The translations under genes and the position numbers were made by a program. A stretch of 64,000 nucleotides of DNA from Hyphochytrium catenoides. Taxonomy: Eukaryota; Sar; Hyphochytriomycetes; Hyphochytriales; Hyphochytriaceae. How positions within the stretch are numbered: position 1 is the stretch's first letter; every line of letters begins with the position of its first letter. Positions 58,010 through 64,000 of the stretch are shown here, piece after piece. Location of the stretch: contig FLMG01003251.1 in NCBI GenBank assembly GCA_900088475.1, positions 70,762-134,761 of the forward strand. Reading direction: 5' to 3'. The notes below the pieces were generated by a model. The model saw only the letters and a list, made by a program, of their open reading frames with translations, searched no databases and was not told where the DNA came from.

Positions 58010-59658
58010 ATGTCAGAGAAGAAGGATGAGAAGCCAGGTACAGTTACCCTTGTAATGCTCTTTTTGAGGCATAACTGCAGAACCTGCTAACAGCGCCAAA
58101 TTGTAGAGGCCTTGCCGTCGCTGGACCGCTTTCTGGTCGCTGGAAGGCGAGCGTTGACTTGTGGTGAGATAGGAAGAAGGAAATGTTACGATAAAGAGCT
58201 TAGCATACACGTGCCTGGCTGCCTGCAGGAGGAGTAGGAATACTCTCTGGAGTCAGTCTGGCCTTACTGAAAGGTCACTCTCCTGCCTTCTATGGCACAG
58301 CGATGGGAGTCAACTTTGCCCTGGCAGGCGGCACTGTGCTAGGTAGGCAAGGGTTGATAGATTGAGGAAGAGAGAGGGAAACGTTGTCATGCTTGTTTCC
58401 CGTTAACTTAAATTCGAGGGTAATAGAAGGCAGCGAGTTTCAGAGATGCAGAGCAGGGGAGCAGAGTGTACCGAGAACGTAACCTTGTCGTCCATGTAAG
58501 GTGCGCGAGAGCTAGTGTACAAGTACAGACCGAAGGAGGATGTGGTCACAGATATGGCAGGAGGGGCCCTAGGTGGGGGCGTTCTAGGTGCTCTCTGGGG
58601 TAAGATGAGATGCAGAGACTCTCCTATCTGTTCTTTAGGAAGCTGGCAACTCCTTAAAGAATTTATCCTCCTTCGCTGTGTACCCTATCTCTCCTACTTT
58701 GTGCAACATGCTTCCGCGCTCCGCGTTAAGGTTTTTCGCATTCAAAGTTGGTCTTTCTCCTTCTTCGCATTTCTCGACCTCTGTTACGCTGCCTGTCATC
58801 TTCTTACGCTATCTCACGCTCTGGATGCACCTATCTATCCCTATTGGTCCGCTCACTCCCACTCTCTTCACCCACGCACTCGGCCATATCACTCGGTGAA
58901 GATGGGATACGCGGCGCCATCCGGGGATCTGTATATATGAGTGGCATTGCCCTAGGTGTCTCCATTTGGCATACAGAACAAGCAAGAAAGAAAGCCTGGG
59001 AAGCTAGAAAGTCAGCAGATCCTGTCCTGATCCCTATTATACAGCCAACCATGGAGAACGTTGAAGAGGTACAAGGGAAACGAAAGAAGAGATCTGGTCC
59101 TCAATACGTTCAAGGATGGTGGGAACTGGACTCGGTGTCAGATGAGAAAGTCCTCAACGTTGAGCTGGAGCGGCCTTGGCCGGACTGGCTTCCCATACAG
59201 AAGCTCGCTGACTATCCACAACTTGCTTTATCAAATTTTGAAGCGCGAAGAGTAAGGAGTTAGCTCACCTTCCTCCCGATCACCTCTGTACTTCGCTTAT
59301 CGGATCCCTTACTCTCTCTTAGATGCCCCTATCAGTGCGTCACCCTCCGTTAGCTACTCTAAGTGACTCTACTGGCTTCCTTATGTCACGCGGCCGGTTC
59401 ATCTGATAACTGGCTAAGTCTCTTCATCTCCACTTCCCATGTCAGCTGCGCATTCATGAAACCACAGGGCTAGCACACATGCTGGATGTCAGAAGGTTAT
59501 CGCCGGAGGAGCTCGAAAAAAGGATAGAGGAACGATATCAAGAGCTTGTTGCAGAGTATATGAAAGGGCAGCAGCAGGTCCCTAAGGAACCTACAGAGCA
59601 AGAGCGCTTGGAACATGACACAGAGGATAACGCGACCCCACGTGGGGCTATAAGTTAA
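58010..59658 (+). CDS. Tim17/Tim22/Tim23-family membrane protein with C-terminal extension
   Basis: The ATG at 58010 gives MSEKKDEKP, then exons in phase read GGVGILSGVSLALLKGHSP, MGVNFALAGGTVLGARELVY, DMAGGALGGGVLGALW, and DGIRGAIRGSVYMSGIALGV. The glycine-zipper helices and the R-PKEDVV-D spacer match the Tim17/Tim22/Tim23/Pmp24 superfamily. This superfamily includes mitochondrial protein translocases and complex I subunit NDUFA11. After the fourth helix comes a long soluble extension (QGWWELDSVSDEK, RPWPDWLPIQKLADYP), spliced to an exon with LDVRRLSPEELEKRIEERYQ, ending at a TAA at 59656-59658. About six exons are used. The extension is not part of the core family. A mitochondrial inner-membrane location is likely but the subfamily is unresolved. 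Confidence 0.82.
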
Positions 59659-59941
59659 AATAATTGTGCATATTAGAAGAACCTAATTCAACGCTATTGC
59701 CGCGGCGGTCCTGCGATAGTCGTAGTAGCCATGACAGAGCAGGGATTGCGGCCATTTGCTATCACAATTGCGTGGAACTAAGTTAGGAAGGCCAGAGAAG
59801 CGTCTGGAAGCGGAGAGACCAGAAGAAGGGTTCCATTCCCGATATGTAACATGCTTCCTGCGTCAGAAGTCATTCTTGAGGGTAGAGGAGGGAGCGTCGG
59901 AAAGGTGAGAAGCCCCTCCTTATCGCTCTAGCTCGAGTGAG

Positions 59942-60329
59942 CTACTGAGTGACCGTATCTGTCTGCTTGGTTCTGATGAGCTCTTCTGCTCGCTGCTTGC
60001 GAAAGGCTTCGAATGCCGTGTCATTAGTATATTGAGACACGCACTCGTTCATCCTTCTATTCTGTCCTCGGCATTTGATGACGACGAGAAGTCCATTAGC
60101 TTTGGAGCACTCCACAAACTCCTTAACGACGCTATCGCACTTCTTGATGGCTATGTCTCTAAGTTCCTCTCGCAAGGCCTAAGTAGTGGAGGAGGGTCAG
60201 AGTAGAAAGCTCGCACGAAGAAGGAAAATGGCTAAATCCTACCGTTTCCGCTCTTTTGGACCAACGAAGGCGTAGATCTCTTCCCTCGCTCTTCAGCGCT
60301 TGGACGTCAATGGGCTTCTCTTGCTGCAT
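59942..60329 (-). CDS. CMC1: CMC1-like cytochrome c oxidase assembly protein
   Basis: Two exons, 60243-60329 and 59942-60178, give 107 residues, essentially the length of human CMC1. The start MQQEKPIDVQALKSEGRD leads into a twin CX9C domain: CDSVVKEFVEC and CRGQNRRMNEC, each exactly C-x9-C. VECSKANGLLVVIKCRGQN and QYTNDTAFEAFRKQRAEEL align closely with CMC1. Such proteins are oxidised by MIA40 in the mitochondrial intermembrane space and help assemble the COX1 module. The gene is convergent with the Tim17-family gene, 283 bp apart; no functional link is proved. Confidence 0.92.
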
Positions 60330-61297
60330 GACTATCACTCTTCACCACAAACTAAATTCCTTTAGTGTAGTCGTTTACCAACTAAATAGCCTCTTTATAC
60401 TGTCACTGCTGACACCTATCTCTCGCGTCAAGCAGTCGAAGTGCCTTTATAGCAGTGCTGTCAACTCCTCTGGTCCAAGAAGCATAGAAGGGTTGCATAC
60501 CAACCTCCATTCTGAAGATTTTCTCGGAGCTCCACAATAATGCAAAGAATCATCACAAGAGTGGCGGACGATCTGGCAGACGACATTTTTACAGCTTTTC
60601 TCCTAACATTTGACAGGCATCTCGGACTACCGAATAGCCGCAAACGCCTGACCACATCAAGCGCTTTCTAGCCGTTAGCGTCAAGAAACAGCGCCAGCCC
60701 TATTCTGAAGCTCTTCCCCAACTTGGTTATTGTTGTGCCACGGGTCGTTTCGACCCAGGTCCGACCCGGGTACAGCAGCCCCCAACCCGACCTAAGTCAC
60801 TCTTCTCCAACCCGGGTCCAAACACCTCTTCCGGGTAACCTCGAACGGCTCACCTTATTGTTGTATGAGCGTTCATCATTTTCTATCTCGCATCACGTGA
60901 GGACAAGAAGCTAAGATTGAACAGAGTACTCTGAGTAGTGACTCTTGTAGAAGAAAATGAAGTATGCTGTATGTTAGCAATAAGGATAGATTGGAGTTTC
61001 GCTGCGTCCAGAGAAGAAATATAACAAGTAACAAGAAGCTTCGGCCTCATCACACGCAGTTAGGAGGAGATACGTAAAGTATATACTGGTGAGTTACAAG
61101 GCTGGCCCGGTGGAAAAAAAATGCAGATAATTAAAAGGAAAATAAGCAGAAACAGCCGTTCAAGGGGAGAAAAGGAATGAGGAGGGAAAGAAGAAAGGAG
61201 GCCGGCGAATTTGGGCTACTGAAGTTCAATATTTCTTTAGCTATCGCTTATACAAGATAAGCTGCTACTATCAAGGTTACTGCAGAAAATTAGCGTC
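60330..61297. other. Gap between CMC1 and the hAT remnant
   Basis: This is 0.97 kb holding the CMC1 promoter. The stretch 60741-60837 repeats CGGGT/ACCCG motifs, including the hairpin GGGTCG-TTT-CGACCC at 60742-60756. From about 60900 to 61250 the sequence is A-rich with no coding signal. Confidence 0.5.
60741..60837. repeat. Degenerate CGGGT/ACCCG palindromic repeats
   Basis: The 5-mer CGGGT or its complement recurs at least six times, with one 6-bp stem/3-nt loop hairpin at 60742-60756 and GACCCGGGT following at 60763-60771. The role is unknown. Confidence 0.45.
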
Positions 61298-61675
61298 TTA
61301 CCTTTTGGGCCTTCCTGCCCTCCCTAAGCATGGAGCTACGCAGAAGAGGGTATCACCTAGAATGTCGTCACCGAGGCGGCTTCTCTTCTTCGATATCATG
61401 CTACCTGCTGCCAAAAAACGGCGTTCAGAGGGTACAGAGGTTGCAGGCACACCTAAGTAGCGCATGGCTAGCTTGCTCAAAAGAGGGAAGTCAGCTCTAT
61501 GAGTCAAACAGATTCCTGATAAGAAAAGGAGCCTTACGATACCGCTGCAGCTCCTCATGCTCTAAAGCCTCACCCCTATTAGCAGCAGCCAGCTCTTCTC
61601 TTTCCTCTTCTGCGGCTTGCACAGAGAGTAGGATGCTGTCAAACATACTCTTTCCACCTCCTTTCTTCTTCAACC

Positions 61676-62043
61676 GGCGTCGTGATTCCTCGTCACTGCT
61701 GAAGTGGCCGGCGTTGCCATGCTGCTGTGTCGCACTGGTACCCTCCTCTATCCTGCTTTGTTTGGTTAGGAGTTCATATTAGAGGCGCTACCTCCCATTA
61801 GAGTTATCGCTGAGGCAATGAAAAAAGTCTTTGATGAGAGTGGAAGGTACCCGGTACCAACGCTTTCATTGCTTCTTTCTTGGACCCGAGATTTCGAGAC
61901 CGGGTCCCACAAATCGACCCGTACCTTGTCAACAGAGCCAAGAACTCCTAACCACACAAAGCAGCCTAGAGGAGGGTACCAGTGCGACACAGCAGCATGG
62001 CAAGGACGGCCACTTGAGCAGTGACGAGGAATCACGACGCCAG
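61676..62043. repeat. Inverted repeat, arms about 100 bp, within the hAT remnant
   Basis: The plus-strand segment 61943-62043 and the complement of 61676-61775 share GAACTCCTAACC, GAGGAGGGTACCAGTGCGAC and AGCAGTGACGAGGAATCACG with few mismatches. Both encode the same peptide region (EEGTSATQQHG, SSDEESRR), so this is a duplicated transposase segment in opposite orientations. Confidence 0.85.
61790..62043 (+). pseudogene. Inverted hAT transposase fragment inside the remnant
   Basis: On the plus strand, opposite to the rest of the element, the sequence reads VIAEAMKKVFDESGRYP, then one frame over FIASFLDPRFRDRVPQIDPY and LVNRAK, then ELLTTQSSLEEGTSATQQHG. LDPRF is the conserved hAT motif in the late transposase. 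The block lies where the minus-strand transposase should have its middle, so it is an internal inversion or the insertion of a second copy. Confidence 0.75.
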
Positions 62044-63040
62044 TATGGTCAGCGGTGTGAGGATATGGGAGCTGTATGGTCCTGACCTCTATCCAGTCCA
62101 TTGTGAAGAGCTCGGGGTCTACCGAGTGCATTGTAACCCCCAGAAATGGCTTGTTGGCTATGGAAGTCCAGAAGTCAATGGTAAGATGGACAGAATCGAC
62201 AGAAGATAGAACCTCTCGGATCCTCTCTCGCTTTTCTATAGCCAATCTGCTGATGGCGTCACGCACTTGCTGACGCCCTGGATGCCGGTAGCTTGGGTTC
62301 AGTGCACTAATAAACCTCCGTAGAGGTGCCGATTCGCATACCGACATAGGCTCTAAGTCCAACACCACAAACCTGATGAAGTTGTCCATATGCTTCTTGT
62401 TCTACGACAAAGAATAGGGGGTAACCCGGCTCACCGAGTAGTCGATAGTAATCTGTCGGCTTCCCTGCTCTTTTACCAGCTGAGGGGGATTGACAAAATT
62501 CTTTTCGGTGATCTGATGCTTGGTTGCCAAGTGCCTAGAGAGTACTCCCGTACCACTAGACATTTTGTAGATCTTGAAGCATTTAGTACAGACAGCCAGA
62601 GGAAGCTCTTGACCTTTCACTTTGCAAGCGTCTTGTATCCGTTTTGGCTGTTTCCTGAGATCGCTGTCGTTCTCTACAACGGCAAAATAATTCCAGATAG
62701 GTGAGCTTCTGGGTGGTCCATTGGCTTTCTGCACCGGCTTTAGTCTAGCAACGCCTGTGACAGCTGCCGACGATGGGTTAGCAGGACCAGGCGCCGGGAC
62801 TCCAGAGGAGCTGCGTTGGCCGGTAGAATGAGGACGATCCATAGTAGAGAAGGCCGCTGCTTTAGAGAGCAGGCAACACTGACATAGCTGTCTAAGGTAG
62901 AGAAGCCCGGAGGGGAGGATGAGCGCCGGCAACCTTTCCTTGGAGGCTGGAGGAGGTGGTGGTGGCTGAGAAAGAAGACGGGTTGGTCTTGATCTTGTCG
63001 TTCCCAGCACTATTTTGATCAAACAGCTTGCGTTTGCCAA

Positions 63041-63096
63041 GCGAACGCTTGTTAGGCTAGCGAACGCTTGTTAGGCTAGCGAACGCTTGTTAGGCT
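63041..63096. repeat. Tandem repeat, three copies of a 19-bp unit
   Basis: The unit GCGAACGCTTGTTAGGCTA is repeated perfectly at 63041-63059 and 63060-63078, with an 18-bp third copy at 63079-63096. It sits about 200 bp upstream of the hAT start and could be subterminal transposon repeats. Confidence 0.95.
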
Positions 63097-63833
63097 TGTT
63101 CTTCCTTTTGCCTTTTTCCCTCTCACGCTGCTTGACGATCTTCCTCCTGAAGAAGCAAAAGATGATAACGACAGGGAAGACTCCGCCTCTTCTTCATGGT
63201 CACTGGAAGACGAAGAAAGAGGGAGAAAGAAGGTATGGAAGAGGCCAACAACGAGGAGGCAGTAGTACCGCCGCTGACTGAGAAGAGAGAAGGCGGCTGT
63301 TCTGCTGCTATTTCTTCAAACAGATCCGCGATGTAGGACTCTTCTTCAGTCATCAGTTTGGTGTCTTCTTGTTGGCCATTACTATCTTCGGCTGTATCGT
63401 CGTGTGGTGTGAAAGAAGGGAGGAGAGCTCTGGCTGGTACTACTACAACTCGAAGCAACACGACCAGGCGATGGCTTCTGGAAGTTTATGTTGTCCTTGT
63501 CTGTTACTCTCTCTCTGCTGCTGCTGCTGCTGTTGTGCTGCTGCTGCATTCCCACCACCACCAGCGGAAGGAACTTTTCCATTATTTAATCGCTCCTCAT
63601 CATCATCATATTTTCCTCCTGCTTCTTCTTCCTGCCTGCTGCTTCGACGACCTCGCTCCTCCGGACGATTGTTGAGTCATTCGTGGCTGAGCTTTGATAG
63701 AAGAAGCAGCGGCGCGGGCTGTTGACTATTGATTGTCGATGATGATATGCGGTGGTGGGGCCTGGTGTGTCTTCCTGTCAGATCATGGACCTCCTGCCTG
63801 ATGGTGGGGGAAGATAAGATCCATAAAAGGCCC
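63097..63833. other. 0.74 kb without a supported gene
   Basis: Short trinucleotide runs (TGCTGC near 63520-63545, CATCAT near 63600) generate poly-Leu, poly-Cys and poly-Gln open frames on both strands. No convincing gene is seen. Confidence 0.45.
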
Positions 63834-63945
63834 GTTCTTATCGACTGCCCCAAAACTGGGGCATGACGCATTTGGGGCAGTCCAGATGGTGCCCCAAACG
63901 GGATTTGGGATTTGGGGTACTGCGATGTCGATAAGAGATAAGAAC
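63834..63945. mobile_element. MITE-like foldback element
   Basis: The left end GTTCTTATCGAC (63834-63845) is the inverse of the right end GTCGATAAG...AAGAAC (63927-63945, with a short insertion). Inside are two further hairpins: TGCCCC-AAAACT-GGGGCA at 63846-63863, and TTTGGGGCA...TGCCCCAAA at 63871-63898 with a 9-bp stem. No open frame is inside. A clear target-site duplication is not visible. Confidence 0.6.
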
Positions 63946-64000
63946 GACCTATAAAATAAGTAGCAGGCCCGCTGTCGCGGTGCCGGGGGGCCCTTGGCCT

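Larger units (their letters stand above)
61298..62842 (-). mobile_element. hAT-family transposase remnant (decayed, internally rearranged)
   Basis: On the minus strand an ATG at 62842 (MDRPHSTGQ) leads to a BED zinc finger: WNYFAVVEND, VCTKCFKIYKMSSGTG and SRHLATKHQ (C-x2-C, H-x4-H). After a 33-nt interruption the frame resumes at DNFIRFVVLDLEPMSVCE and reaches the RNase H start VHLTIDFWTSIANKPFLGVT, which carries the first catalytic Asp. From about 62043 the strand switches orientation (separate entry). At 61775 minus-strand homology resumes (EEGTSATQQHG, SMFDSILLSVQAAEEEREEL). The hAT dimerisation domain RADFPLLSKLAMRYLGVPAT-SVPSERRF completes it after a frameshift near 61530. The middle of the transposase with the remaining catalytic residues is missing, so it is not autonomous. 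Terminal inverted repeats were not found. Confidence 0.88.

Noticed and set aside
61529-61550. 22-nt GT-AG gap in the hAT C-terminal region as another tiny intron
   Set aside because: Joining gives an unnatural lead into the dimerisation domain, while the unspliced frame (RYRKAPFLIRNLFDS) fits hAT better up to a frameshift. Decay is the simpler reading.
1-64000. CRISPR arrays, bacterial operons, riboswitches, rRNA genes
   Set aside because: None seen. The sequence is nuclear eukaryotic DNA with spliceosomal introns; the regular repeats present are microsatellites or transposon-related.

Overview
The window is nuclear DNA from a gene-dense eukaryote, most likely a single-celled protist or alga. 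Almost every gene is split by GT-AG introns, many of them 60-250 nt. Genes lie a few hundred bases apart on both strands. The products are eukaryotic: VPS13, PEX12, ArfGAP, GGTase-I beta, CMC1, a Tim17-family protein and a CLC exchanger. A selenocysteine tRNA argues against most fungi and land plants. I cannot name the species or lineage from sequence alone.

Layout, left to right. 1-9042 (-): 5' part of a VPS13 lipid-transfer protein running off the left edge. 9838-11170 (-): SLC35F6-like transporter. 12299-13855 (-): type I arginine methyltransferase. 14791-17992 (+): ankyrin/TPR protein. 18324-22862 (-): CLC-6/7-type chloride/proton exchanger with two CBS domains. 23783-24358 (+): membrane-anchored thioredoxin. 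24754-25365 (-): LLPH-like small basic protein. 25699-26097 (+): a membrane-protein reading frame broken by one TGA. 26233-28750 (-): PEX12. 29842-32875 (-): two-RRM Musashi/DAZAP1-like protein. 36049-38584 (+): GGTase-I beta. 38804-40580 (-): organellar-type methionine aminopeptidase. 41534-52213 (-): giant coiled-coil protein. 52854-52940 (-): tRNA-Sec. 53543-57312 (+): AGFG/AGD14-like ArfGAP. 58010-59658 (+): Tim17-family protein. 59942-60329 (-): CMC1. From 61298 to the right edge: a rearranged hAT transposon remnant, a tandem repeat and a foldback element.

The genes are not an operon or pathway cluster. Themes recur, namely membrane contact and trafficking (VPS13, ArfGAP, CLC, PEX12) and mitochondrial biogenesis (CMC1, Tim17-like, MetAP with a presequence), but I infer no co-regulation. 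The most unusual items are the tRNA-Sec gene with an external TATA box, the TGA-interrupted membrane ORF, the thioredoxin fused to a C18orf32-like N-terminus, several candidate introns of only 19-33 nt, and the internally inverted hAT remnant. Exon boundaries were placed by eye from GT/AG sites, frame continuity and family conservation; those not given explicitly are approximate.
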